Shown one piece after another: positions 46,654 through 54,448 of a DNA stretch of 64,000 bases; within the stretch, counting starts at the first letter, position 1, and the number at the start of each line of letters is the position of its first letter. The position numbers were made by a program, and so were the translations under genes. Source of the stretch: Stella humosa (GTDB lineage: Bacteria; Pseudomonadota; Alphaproteobacteria; ATCC43930; Allostellaceae); contig NZ_AP019700.1 of NCBI RefSeq assembly GCF_006738645.1, positions 4,756,001 through 4,820,000 on the forward strand. The letters are read 5' to 3'. The notes below the pieces were generated by a model. The model was not told the DNA's origin. It did not search any database and saw only the letters and a list, made by a program, of their open reading frames with translations.

Positions 46654-48006
46654 TTATTTTTCGGGTAGCTGCGCGAGGCGCGCCTCGACCGCCTGGCGAG
46701 CGGGCGTGCCGGCCGGCAACCGCTCCAGCAGGCGCTGCCACAGCCGCCGCGCCTCCGCCGGGTCGCCGGCATCGGCCGCGGCCCGCCCGAGATACCACAG
46801 CGCCTGGGGATGGTCGGGCGCCAGCCGAGCCACGGCGCGGATGGACTCGAGGAAGTCCGGCGGCAAGGTGTCGTCGCCACCGGCGACCTCGAGCTGGGCG
46901 TTGGCAAGGTCCAGGCGCAATTCCACATCGTCGGGGAATGCCGCAACCGCGGCCGTCATCGCCGCCTCCAGCCGCTGCGGCTGGTCCAGCACGCGCAGCG
47001 CCTGGGCAAGCCGCTGCCAGCCGTCGCGATCGGCCGGCTGGGCGCGCAGGCGTTCCTCCAGCCCGTCGACCATGCCGCCGATCGCCTTCATCCGGTCTTC
47101 CGGCGACATCCGCAGGATGGCCTCGCCGCCCGCCGGCACCCCGGCCGGGGCGGGCACGGCTGCCGGCGGCACCGGCACGCCGCGCTGGGCGGCAGCCGCG
47201 GCGATGCGCTGGCGCAGGATCGGCCGCCAGGGCGCGTCGGCGCCCGAAACCGCCTCCAGCGCCGTCCAGCGCGCGAGCGCGCCGTCGAGGTCGCCCGCCT
47301 GCTGGGCCGCCTCGCCCAGGAAGAACATGGCGCGGGGATCGTCGGGCGCGCGCTCGAAGGCCGCCCGCGCGGCCGGCGTCACGATGCCGCCTGCCGCCAT
47401 GGTCAGGGCCTCGCCATGGGCGGCATGCAGGTCGGGCCGGTCGCCGCCCAGCGCCAGGCGGTGGCGAAAGGCCTCGGCCGCGTCGGTGAAGCGCTGCAAC
47501 CGCACCAGCGTGCGGCCCAGCCGTTCCCAGCTCTCGACATCGTCCGGCCGCTCCTCGAGCCGGCGCACCAGGGCGTCGACGGCGGCCTGCGCCCCGGCCG
47601 CCACCGGGTCGCCGGGCGGCGGCCCGGGCCGGGATGCCAGCGGCTGGGCCGGCAGGCGCGGCTGGCCATGCCAGCCATAGACGGCAAGCGCGCCCAGCGG
47701 GATCAGCAGAGCCAGGACGACCGCCAGAATCGAGCGGCCCTCGCCCGCCGCCGGCTCGGCCTCCGCCCGGTCGGCGGCGACCAGGATGCGCCGCTCGATC
47801 TCCACGCGGGATGCGGCCGCCTCGGCCGACCCGACCTCGCCCGCCCCCCGCGCGCGCTCGACCTCGGCCAACTGGTCGCGATAGATGGCAAGGTCGTAGG
47901 CTAGCCGCCCCTCGCCCGCCACCCCGTCCCGCCGCAGCAGGGGCCGGGCCAGCAGCGCCAAGATGACGGCCGCCAGCAGCCCCGCCAGGATCCAGAAGAC
48001 GATCAT
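46654..48006 (-). CDS. ccmI: Cytochrome c maturation protein CcmI (CycH)
   Basis: 450 residues. N-terminal membrane helix MIVFWILAGLLAAVILALLA, cytoplasmic loop with LAYDLAIYRDQLAEVERARG (CcmI family start), a second membrane segment near residue 100 and a long periplasmic TPR-like region (ESWERLGRTLVRLQRFTDAA, GWQRLAQALRVLDQPQRLEA). It holds apocytochrome c for haem ligation with CcmF/CcmH. ATG overlaps the ccmH stop (ATGA). Last gene of ccmABCDEFGHI. Confidence 0.94.
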   Translation of the reverse strand: MIVFWILAGLLAAVILALLARPLLRRDGVAGEGRLAYDLAIYRDQLAEVERARGAGEVGSAEAAASRVEIERRILVAADRAEAEPAAGEGRSILAVVLALLIPLGALAVYGWHGQPRLPAQPLASRPGPPPGDPVAAGAQAAVDALVRRLEERPDDVESWERLGRTLVRLQRFTDAAEAFRHRLALGGDRPDLHAAHGEALTMAAGGIVTPAARAAFERAPDDPRAMFFLGEAAQQAGDLDGALARWTALEAVSGADAPWRPILRQRIAAAAAQRGVPVPPAAVPAPAGVPAGGEAILRMSPEDRMKAIGGMVDGLEERLRAQPADRDGWQRLAQALRVLDQPQRLEAAMTAAVAAFPDDVELRLDLANAQLEVAGGDDTLPPDFLESIRAVARLAPDHPQALWYLGRAAADAGDPAEARRLWQRLLERLPAGTPARQAVEARLAQLPEK

Positions 48007-48488
48007 GGCTGGCGCTCCGGCGGACCGGGCTCAGCCAGCAGCGTCGCGACCCTGGCCCGGTCGGCCGTGGAAAGCTCGGCCGGCAGGGCCGGGCGCAGCC
48101 GGCGGCGCCGGAACGCCACCAGCGCCACGCCGCCGCCCAGCAGCAGCACCGCGGGCGGGGCCAACCACAAGGCCCAGGTGGCGGGCTTCATCGGCGGCCG
48201 CAGCAGCACGAAGTCGCCGTAGCGCGCCACCAGGTAGTCACGCACGCCGGCATCGTCGTCGCCCGCGGTCAGCCGCTCGCGCACCAGGCGGCGCAGGTCG
48301 CGGGCCAGCGGCGCGCTGGAATCGTCGATCGACTGGTTCTGGCAGACGAGGCAGCGCAGCTCGCGAGACAGCAGGCGCGCGCGTGCTTCCAGCGCCGGGT
48401 CGGGCAGGGCCTCGCCCGGCTCGACCGCGGCGAGCGGGCCCGCCGCCAGCAGCAGCGGCAGCAGCAACGCCAGCAGCAATGCCCGCAT
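48003..48488 (-). CDS. ccmH: Cytochrome c maturation thiol protein CcmH
   Basis: 161 residues. Signal/anchor ALLLALLLPLLLAAGPLAA; CcmH signature RELRCLVCQNQSIDD with redox pair Cys46/Cys49; C-terminal membrane anchor ATWALWLAPPAVLLLGGGVA. It reduces apocytochrome c CXXCH thiols in the periplasm before haem attachment. ATG shares one base with the ccmG stop (TGATG). Length corresponds to the short CcmH form, with the TPR part supplied by separate CcmI. Confidence 0.95.
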   Translation of the reverse strand: MRALLLALLLPLLLAAGPLAAVEPGEALPDPALEARARLLSRELRCLVCQNQSIDDSSAPLARDLRRLVRERLTAGDDDAGVRDYLVARYGDFVLLRPPMKPATWALWLAPPAVLLLGGGVALVAFRRRRLRPALPAELSTADRARVATLLAEPGPPERQP

Positions 48489-49018
48489 CAGCCGCGCCGC
48501 AGCCGTTCGATCATCGCCAGGATCGGGTCCAGGTCCTGCGGGCCGAAGGCGCCGACATGGCGGTAGCGGATGCGGCCGGCGCGATCGATCACGAAGGTCT
48601 CCGGCACGCCATAGACGCCCCATTCGATGCTGGCGCGGCCATCGGCATCGACGCCGATGCGACGGTAGGGGTTGCCAAGCTGGGCCAGGAAGCGCCGGGC
48701 ATCATCCGGCTTGTCCTTCTGGTTGATGCCATAGATCGGCACCCCCTTCTCGGCCGCCAGGCGCATGAGGATCGGGTGCTCGGCCCGGCAAGGCACGCAC
48801 CAGGAGGCGAAGACGTTGACCAGGGCCACCTCCCCGCCCAGGTCGGCCGTCTTCAGGGCCGGCGCCACGTCGGCCAGCGCCGGCAGGTCGAAGGCGGGCG
48901 CCGGCTTGTCGATCATGGCCGAGGGCAAGGTCTTGGGATCGAGCCCGAGGCCGGCCAGCAGGTAGGCCGCGATCAGCGCGAACACCAGGGCGGGGACGAT
49001 GTAGAGCAGTCGGCGCAT
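48488..49018 (-). CDS. ccmG: Thiol:disulfide interchange protein CcmG/DsbE
   Basis: 176 residues from the ATG at 49018. Membrane anchor YIVPALVFALIAAYLLAGL and a thioredoxin fold with active-site WCVPC (Cys74, Cys77) in VNVFASWCVPCRAEHP and the cis-Pro region VYGVPETFVIDRAG. Passes reducing power to CcmH/apocytochrome c in the periplasm. 13 bp after ccmF. Confidence 0.96.
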   Translation of the reverse strand: MRRLLYIVPALVFALIAAYLLAGLGLDPKTLPSAMIDKPAPAFDLPALADVAPALKTADLGGEVALVNVFASWCVPCRAEHPILMRLAAEKGVPIYGINQKDKPDDARRFLAQLGNPYRRIGVDADGRASIEWGVYGVPETFVIDRAGRIRYRHVGAFGPQDLDPILAMIERLRRG

Positions 49019-49031
49019 GGGGGGTTTCCGT

Positions 49032-51008
49032 TCAGGCGCGGACGGCGGCGGCCGCCGCCCGGCGGGTCGGCGCCCCCACGCGCAGGCGGCGGTCGCTGAG
49101 CGACAGCATGCCGCCCAGCGCCATGATGGCGGCACCGATCCACAGCCACGGCACCAGCGGCTCGTGATAGATGCGCATGGTCCAGCCGCCCTGCCCGTCC
49201 GGGTCGCCCAGGACGACATAGTGGTCGACCACCCAGCGGGTGTGGATCGCGGCCTCGGTCGTCGGCATCGCCTGCACCGGGTAGAAGCGCTTCTCGGGAT
49301 GGACGGTGGCGATGACGCGGTCGCCCGAGCGGATGGTGACGGTCGCCCGCTCGGCCCGCCAGTTGGGCCCGGGGGCGGATTCGACCCCTTCCAGCATGTA
49401 GGAATAGCTGCCGAGCGTCGTCCGGCCGCCGACCTTCACGACATCGACCAGCTCGCTCTTCCAGGCGGACGCGGCGACGGCGCCGGCCACCAGGATGCCG
49501 GTGCCGGCATGGGCCACGACCGCCCCCCAGGTCGCCCGCGGCAGGTGGATAGCGCGCGACAAGCTGTTGCCGGCGGGCACGCGGAAGAGGCGGATGCGCT
49601 CGGCCAAGTCGACGAAGGCGCCGACCACCAGCCAGGCCGCCAGCGCCATGCCCAACAGTGCCATCACGGGCTTGGCGGCCATCAGATAGAGCGCCAGCAG
49701 CGCGGCCACGACGCCGGCTGCCGCCGCCACGCCGAGCCGGCCCAGCGCGCCCGCCAGGTCGGCGCGCTTCCAGGACAGCAGCGGCCCCACCGCCATCGCC
49801 GCCACCAGCGGCACCATCAGCGGCACGAAGGTCGCCTCGAAATAGGGGGCGCCCACCGACACCTTGCCGCCGGTCACCGCCTCCAGCGCCAGCGGATAGA
49901 GCGTGCCGACCAGCACGGTGGCCGCGGCCGTCGACAACAGCAGGTTGTTCAGCACCAGCGCGCCCTCGCGGCTGACCGGGGCGAAGATGCCGCCCGGCGC
50001 CAGGCTGGGCGCGCGGATGGCATAGAGCAGCAGCGAGCCGCCGATGACGACGACCAGCAGGGCCAGGATGAAGACGCCGCGCGCCGGGTCGACCGCGAAG
50101 GCATGGACCGAGGTCAGCACGCCCGAGCGCACCAGGAAGGTGCCGAGCAGGCTGAGCGAGAAGGCGAGGATGGCCAGCAGGATCGTCCAGCCCTTCAGCG
50201 CGTCGCGCTTCTCGACCACGATGGCCGAGTGCAGCAGGGCGGTGCCCACCAGCCAGGGCATGAAGGAGGCGTTCTCGACCGGGTCCCAGAACCACCAGCC
50301 GCCCCAGCCCAGCTCGTAATAGGCCCACCAACTGCCGAGCGCGATGCCCAGCGTCAGTGCACACCAGGCAGCCAGCGTCCAGGGCCGGACCCAGCGCGCC
50401 CAGGCGGCATCGACCCGCCCCTCGATGAGGGCGGCCACCGCGAAGGAGAAGGCGACGGAGAAGCCGACATATCCCAGGTAGAGCATCGGCGGGTGGAAGG
50501 CCAGGCCCGGGTCCTGCAGCAGCGGGTTGAGGTCGCGCCCGTCCGGCGGCGCGGGGTCGAGGCGCAGGAACGGGTTGGAGGTGGCCAGGACGAAGAGGAG
50601 GAAACCGACGCCGACCAGCCCCTGCACCGACAGCACGCGCGCCTTCAGCCGGGGCGGCAGGTTGGCGCCGAACAGCGCCACCGCGGCACCGAACAGCGCC
50701 AGGATCAGCACCCAGAGGAGCATCGAGCCCTCATGGTTGCCCCAGACGCCGGTCACCTTGTAGAGCATCGGCTTGGCCGAATGGCTGTTCTGGGCCACCA
50801 GCTCGACCGAGAAGTCCGAGACGACGAAGGCATAGGTCAGGGCGGCGAAGGCCACCGCCACCAGCGCTGCCTGGCCGATCGCGGCCGGGGCCGCCAGCCC
50901 CATCAGCCGGCGATCGCCGCGCGCGGCCCCCAGCAAGGGCAGCGTGCCCTGCACCAGAGCGACGAACAGTGCCAGCGCCAGCGCGAAATGGCCCAGTTCG
51001 ACGATCAT
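49032..51008 (-). CDS. ccmF: Haem lyase subunit CcmF
   Basis: 658 residues, about 14-15 membrane segments. WWD haem-handling motif GWGGWWFWDPVENASFMPWL, the preceding AFHPPMLYLGYVGF histidine region and KVTGVWGNHEGSMLLWVLIL are all typical of CcmF. It transfers haem from holo-CcmE to apocytochrome c. ATG overlaps the ccmE stop (ATGA). Full family length. Confidence 0.97.
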   Translation of the reverse strand: MIVELGHFALALALFVALVQGTLPLLGAARGDRRLMGLAAPAAIGQAALVAVAFAALTYAFVVSDFSVELVAQNSHSAKPMLYKVTGVWGNHEGSMLLWVLILALFGAAVALFGANLPPRLKARVLSVQGLVGVGFLLFVLATSNPFLRLDPAPPDGRDLNPLLQDPGLAFHPPMLYLGYVGFSVAFSFAVAALIEGRVDAAWARWVRPWTLAAWCALTLGIALGSWWAYYELGWGGWWFWDPVENASFMPWLVGTALLHSAIVVEKRDALKGWTILLAILAFSLSLLGTFLVRSGVLTSVHAFAVDPARGVFILALLVVVIGGSLLLYAIRAPSLAPGGIFAPVSREGALVLNNLLLSTAAATVLVGTLYPLALEAVTGGKVSVGAPYFEATFVPLMVPLVAAMAVGPLLSWKRADLAGALGRLGVAAAAGVVAALLALYLMAAKPVMALLGMALAAWLVVGAFVDLAERIRLFRVPAGNSLSRAIHLPRATWGAVVAHAGTGILVAGAVAASAWKSELVDVVKVGGRTTLGSYSYMLEGVESAPGPNWRAERATVTIRSGDRVIATVHPEKRFYPVQAMPTTEAAIHTRWVVDHYVVLGDPDGQGGWTMRIYHEPLVPWLWIGAAIMALGGMLSLSDRRLRVGAPTRRAAAAAVRA

Positions 51009-51499
51009 GGCCGGGGGTTGGCTCCCGCCTGCGGCGCGAGCGCGGCGCCGGGCTTCAGCCCCTCGCCTTCTTTCCAACGGCCGGATTTCTTCAGGGCGTC
51101 GGCGACCTCGCGCGGCATGTAGGTCTCGTCGTGCTTGGCCAGCACCTCGCGCGCCTCGAAGGTGCCGTCGGGGCGCATCCGGCCCTCGGTCACCACGCCC
51201 TGCCCCTCGCGGAACAGGTCGGGCAGGATGCCGCGATAGGCGACCGCGATGGCGTGCGCGCCGTCGGTCACGCGGAAGGTGACGCTGCGGCCGTCGGTCG
51301 AGCGGGCGACGCTGGCGGTCTCCACCAGCCCGCCCAGGCGGAACGAACGGTCGCCGGGCGCGCCCTTCGCCTGCACGTCGCTGGGGCTGTAGAAGAAGAC
51401 GAGGCTGTCCTGGAAGGCAGCCAGCATCAGGGCCGTGGCGCCGCCGAGCAGGCCGAGCGCCACGGTCAGGACCAGCAGGCGGCGGCGCTTGCGGGTCAC
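51005..51499 (-). CDS. ccmE: Periplasmic haem chaperone CcmE
   Basis: 164 residues. Basic N-terminus and one membrane anchor (LLVLTVALGLLGGATALML), then the OB-fold. Covalent haem ligand His123 in the invariant LAKHDETYMP, with Tyr127 as axial ligand. Holds haem delivered by CcmABCD. ATG overlaps the ccmD stop (ATGA). Confidence 0.97.
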   Translation of the reverse strand: MTRKRRRLLVLTVALGLLGGATALMLAAFQDSLVFFYSPSDVQAKGAPGDRSFRLGGLVETASVARSTDGRSVTFRVTDGAHAIAVAYRGILPDLFREGQGVVTEGRMRPDGTFEAREVLAKHDETYMPREVADALKKSGRWKEGEGLKPGAALAPQAGANPRP

Positions 51500-51708
51500 G
51501 AGGCGGAGTCCATGCCGGGTTGGATACGGCCGCGCGCGCGCCGGCCGCCGGCGGCATTCAGCCGGGCTAGCATGCGCTCAGCACGGGCGAGGTGCAGCAG
51601 GCTGGCCAGCAACACGCCCAGCAGGACCAAGCCGGCCACGCCATAGGCCGCCCAGACGAAGCCGGCATGGCCGTTGGCCGCCAGGAAGACGGTCAGGGAT
51701 TCCATCAT
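51496..51708 (-). CDS. ccmD: Haem exporter small protein CcmD
   Basis: 70 residues (69 from the second ATG). One membrane helix YGVAGLVLLGVLLASLLHLA followed by RAERMLARL, the usual CcmD pattern; C-terminal basic tail. Helps release holo-CcmE from CcmABC. Seven bp after ccmC and overlapping ccmE. Confidence 0.93.
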   Translation of the reverse strand: MMESLTVFLAANGHAGFVWAAYGVAGLVLLGVLLASLLHLARAERMLARLNAAGGRRARGRIQPGMDSAS

Positions 51709-51715
51709 CGCGCGC

Positions 51716-52447
51716 TCATGCCTCTGCTTCCATCGCGGCCAGGCGCAGCGCGCGGACCCGCCGCGTCATGATCTCGGCCCGCACGCGCAGCATCAGCAGG
51801 GCCGCGAAATAGAAGCCGAAGCCGGCCGCCATCAGCAGCAGGGGCGTCAGCATGGAGGAATGGATGGCCGGCCCGTCCATGCGGGCGACGCTGGCCGGCT
51901 GGTGCAGCGTGTTCCACCAGTCGACCGACCATTTGATGATCGGCACGTTGACCAGCCCGACGATGGCCAGGATCGAGGCGGCCCGGCCGCCGCGCACCGG
52001 ATCGTCGAAGGCGCCCAGCAACGCCATGTAGCCGAGATAGAGGAAGAAGAGCACCAGCACCGAGGTCAGCCGCGCGTCCCACACCCACCAGGCGCCCCAC
52101 ATGGGCTTGCCCCAGAGCGAGCCGGTAATGAGGCAGATGAGGGTGAAGGCCGCCCCGATGGGGGCAGCCGCCCGGGCCACGATCTCGCCCAGCGGGTGCT
52201 TCCACACGAGTGCGGAGATGCTGCCGCCCGCCACCACGGTATAGACGAGGAGCGCCATCCAGGCCGACGGGACGTGGACGTACATGATCCGCACCGTCTC
52301 GCCCTGCTGGTAGTCGGCCGGCGAGGCCACCAGCGCGAACCACAGGCCGGCTGCGATGCACACGATCGCGGCAGCCGCGAACCAGGGCATAGCCACGGTC
52401 GCAAAGCGCAGGAAGCGGGCAGGGTTGGCGAAGCGGTGCATCACCAT
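51716..52447 (-). CDS. ccmC: Haem exporter protein CcmC
   Basis: 243 residues from the ATG at 52447 (a second ATG at 52441). Six membrane segments, WWD motif MWGAWWVWDARLTSVLVLFF and flanking histidine regions (YVHVPSAWMALLVYTVV). Loads haem onto CcmE. Separated from ccmB by a 122-bp gap that contains the 19-bp tandem repeats, the only sizeable gap in the ccm cluster. Confidence 0.97.
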   Translation of the reverse strand: MVMHRFANPARFLRFATVAMPWFAAAAIVCIAAGLWFALVASPADYQQGETVRIMYVHVPSAWMALLVYTVVAGGSISALVWKHPLGEIVARAAAPIGAAFTLICLITGSLWGKPMWGAWWVWDARLTSVLVLFFLYLGYMALLGAFDDPVRGGRAASILAIVGLVNVPIIKWSVDWWNTLHQPASVARMDGPAIHSSMLTPLLLMAAGFGFYFAALLMLRVRAEIMTRRVRALRLAAMEAEA

Positions 52448-52520
52448 CGTCAGTGCGCAATGGTCTCTCGGTCGTATGTATCACCGGCACCAGGGCCGCA
52501 CCATGCGGCGGAACCCCTCA

Positions 52521-52577
52521 CCGCCGGCCTGCTACTCCACCGCCGGCCTGCTACTCCACCGCCGGCCTGCTACTCCA
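52521..52577. repeat. Three perfect 19-bp tandem repeats at the 3' end of ccmB
   Basis: CCGCCGGCCTGCTACTCCA repeated at 52521-52539, 52540-52558 and 52559-52577 without mismatch. The rightmost unit includes the ccmB stop codon and last codons; the other two lie in the ccmB-ccmC gap. The 19-bp period is not a codon multiple, and each unit reintroduces a TAG on the minus strand in a different frame. Confidence 0.95.
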
Positions 52578-53235
52578 CCGATTGCCGCAAGGCAGCCGCG
52601 GCGGCAAAGGGCGCTGCCGCCAGCGTCGCCAGCAGCAGCGCGCCCAGCACGAGGAGATGGGGCCGCGCCGGCAGCCCGGCAATGGCGGCATCCACGGCGG
52701 CCACGCCGAAGATCAGCACCGGCACCGTCAGCGGCAGCACCAGGAGCGCCAGCAGGATGCCGCCGCGCCGGGCGCCCAGCACCAAGGCGGCACCGATGGC
52801 GCCCATCAGGACCAGCGTCGGGGTGCCCAGCGCCAGGGCCGCCAGCAGGATCGGCAGCCCCTCCACCGGCAATTGCAGGAAGAGGGCAAGGACGGGGGCC
52901 GCCAGGATCAGCGGCAGGCCGCAGAGCAGCCACTGCGCCAGGCACTTGGCCACCACCAGCGCCACCGCCGACAGGGGCGACGCCAGCATCGCCTCCAGGC
53001 TACCATCCTCATGGTCGGCCAGGAAGAGGCGGTCCAGCCCCAGCATGACCGACAGAAGTGCGGTGACCCAGATCACGCCGGACGCGATGCGCGCCAACAG
53101 GTTCGGTTCCGGCCCGACGCCGAAGGGAAAGAGGCTGGCGGCCAGCACGAAGAAGAGGACGACGGCAGCCGCATCCCCGCCCTGGCGTAGGGCCAGGCGC
53201 AGGTCACGCGCCAGGATGGCCGTGAAGGCCCTCAC
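52570..53235 (-). CDS. ccmB: Haem exporter permease CcmB
   Basis: 221 residues from a GTG at 53235 that overlaps the ccmA stop (GTGA). Six membrane segments; family motifs FFVLAASLFPFGVGPEPNLL, LDRLFLADHEDGSLEAMLAS and MGAIGAALVLGARRGGILLA. Forms the exporter with CcmA and CcmC. Its last codons lie in the 19-bp tandem repeat. Confidence 0.96.
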   Translation of the reverse strand: MRAFTAILARDLRLALRQGGDAAAVVLFFVLAASLFPFGVGPEPNLLARIASGVIWVTALLSVMLGLDRLFLADHEDGSLEAMLASPLSAVALVVAKCLAQWLLCGLPLILAAPVLALFLQLPVEGLPILLAALALGTPTLVLMGAIGAALVLGARRGGILLALLVLPLTVPVLIFGVAAVDAAIAGLPARPHLLVLGALLLATLAAAPFAAAAALRQSVE

Positions 53236-53852
53236 GGCCCGGCCGGCCCGAGCCGCAGGGTCCGCGCGCCCGGCGTGGCGATCGGCACATGGGTGGCGAG
53301 CACGGCCAGGCCGCCGTCGCGGCAATGGCGGTCGAGCATCGCCTCGACGATGGCGACCGAGGCCGCGTCGAGCCCGACCGTCGGCTCGTCCAGCAGCCAC
53401 AGCGGTGCGCGGCCCAGCAGCAGGCGAGTGAGCGCAAGGCGGCGGCGCTGGCCCTGGGACAGGTAGCGGGCGGGCGTATCGGCGACGCCGTCCAGCCCCA
53501 GCCGGTCAAGGGCTGCCGCCACGTCCAGGCCACCAGGGCCGGCGAGCGCACCCCAGAAGGCCGCATTCTCGGCCGCGGTCAGCCCCGCCTTGATGCCGTC
53601 GCCATGGCCCAGCCAGCGCAGCCGCGCCCGGTGGGCTTCGGGATCGTCGGCAACCGCGGCGTCGTCCCAGCGCATCTGGCCCGCGACCGGCGCCACCAGG
53701 CCCGCCATCAGGCGCAGCAGGCTGCTCTTGCCGGCACCGTTGGGGCCGAGCAGGGTCAGCGCCGTGCCGGCCTCCACCCGGAAGTCGAGGTCGCGGAAGA
53801 CCAGCCGCTCGCCGCGGACGCAGCTCAGCCCGATGCCTGCGAAAACGCTCAT
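53232..53852 (-). CDS. ccmA: Haem exporter ATP-binding protein CcmA
   Basis: 206 residues. Walker A GPNGAGKS (residues 36-43), signature LSQGQRRRLALTRLLLG, Walker B WLLDEPTVGLDAAS, switch His in LATHVPIATP. ATP hydrolysis releases holo-CcmE from CcmC. First gene of the nine-gene ccm cluster; no promoter was pinned down between it and the small-RNA candidates just upstream. Confidence 0.97.
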   Translation of the reverse strand: MSVFAGIGLSCVRGERLVFRDLDFRVEAGTALTLLGPNGAGKSSLLRLMAGLVAPVAGQMRWDDAAVADDPEAHRARLRWLGHGDGIKAGLTAAENAAFWGALAGPGGLDVAAALDRLGLDGVADTPARYLSQGQRRRLALTRLLLGRAPLWLLDEPTVGLDAASVAIVEAMLDRHCRDGGLAVLATHVPIATPGARTLRLGPAGP

Positions 53853-53870
53853 CGCGGCGGTTCATAGCAT

Positions 53871-53915
53871 GGAAAAGGAAGAAGGGCGGCTGCCGAGGGG
53901 GGCCGGCAGCCGCCC
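53871..53915 (-). terminator. Intrinsic terminator of candidate A
   Basis: On the minus strand GGGCGGCTGCCG (complement at 53904-53915) pairs perfectly with CGGCAGCCGCCC (complement at 53884-53895) around a C-rich 8-base loop, followed by TTCTTCCTTTT. Confidence 0.8.
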
Positions 53916-54001
53916 TGGGGCAGCGGGGTCGCAGTGCTGCCAAGGAGGCATCGAGAACCGTCGCCAGGGGCGGTCTGTTCCCTGTCGACGCTATGAATGT
54001 G
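53871..54001 (-). ncRNA. Small-RNA candidate A (paired with candidate B)
   Basis: About 130 nt on the minus strand, ending in an intrinsic terminator at 53871-53915. Contains the 14-base core GCCTCCTTGGCAGC (complement at 53936-53949), identical in candidate B. Its GGCAGC can pair with a downstream GCTGCC to form a hairpin, leaving CCTCC (anti-Shine-Dalgarno-like) next to it. The upstream block 54008-54044 is shared with B at 27 of 37 positions with identical spacing and probably contains the promoter. No open frame with a plausible start is conserved between A and B. Confidence 0.6.
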
Positions 54002-54007
54002 ATGCAC

Positions 54008-54044
54008 GAATGCGACAGGTCCAGGGTCAGATTGCGGCAAATCC
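54008..54044 (-). promoter_or_regulatory. Conserved upstream block of candidate A
   Basis: Minus strand carries TTTGCC, then AATCTGACC, seven bases, then TGTCGCATTC. The same words with the same spacing stand before candidate B (54321-54357). This suggests a shared promoter or regulator site; the boxes are not classical sigma70. Confidence 0.5.
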
Positions 54045-54186
54045 GAGGCATTTTGCGCCGTATTGGCTGATTGTCGCGCCGTCGATCGCGAAAAGCCGCA
54101 GCCCTTCAAAGGCCTGCCGGCCGATCCTGGTGGATCGTCTCAGCCGCCGGGGGACCGGCCGGGCCGAGAACTGCATTTCCTGCCTG

Positions 54187-54230
54187 AAAAAAAAGAAGGG
54201 CGGCCGCCGAGGGGGGATCGGCGACCGCCC
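54187..54230 (-). terminator. Intrinsic terminator of candidate B
   Basis: Minus-strand stem GGGCGGTCGCCG pairs with CGGCGGCCGCCC (one G-U), loop ATCCCCCCT, followed by TTCTTTTTTTT. Confidence 0.88.
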
Positions 54231-54314
54231 GGTGACAGCGTGGGTCGCTGCCAAGGAGGCGTTGAAACCGCCGCTTGGTACGAGCCTTCGTGCCTTGCGA
54301 CAGGTATCAATCTG
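54187..54314 (-). ncRNA. Small-RNA candidate B (paralogue of A)
   Basis: About 128 nt on the minus strand with a textbook terminator at its 3' end (54187-54230). Shares the core GCCTCCTTGGCAGC (complement at 54247-54260), the adjacent small hairpin (GGCAGC with GCTGTC, a G-U replacing one pair of A) and the C-rich terminator loop. Located between candidate A and the divergent MFS gene at 54449. Probably a tandem duplicate of A; regulation of translation by pairing with Shine-Dalgarno sequences is a reasonable but untested idea. Confidence 0.62.
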
Positions 54315-54320
54315 ATGCCG

Positions 54321-54357
54321 GAATGCGACACTCGCTTGGTCACATTAAGGCAAAACC
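54321..54357 (-). promoter_or_regulatory. Conserved upstream block of candidate B
   Basis: Minus strand carries TTTGCC, then AATGTGACC, seven bases, then TGTCGCATTC; matches the block before candidate A in content and spacing. Confidence 0.5.
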
Positions 54358-54448
54358 GTGATTTATCGTCCCGGCCGCGAGGCTTGGCATGCCACCGGGA
54401 AGGTCGCGTTGGCCCGTCTCTTGATGCTATTGGCCGTGGCCATATCCC

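Noticed and set aside
52521-52577. Possible mini CRISPR array
   Set aside because: Repeats are directly adjacent 19-bp tandem units with no spacers and overlap the ccmB stop; no cas genes are present.
53871-54357. Short ORFs within the small-RNA candidates (the AAGGAGG-like word on the plus strand as an RBS)
   Set aside because: The plus-strand AAGGAGG is the complement of the conserved CCTCCTT core; no start codon and ORF are shared by both units, while minus-strand terminators with U-runs fix the direction.
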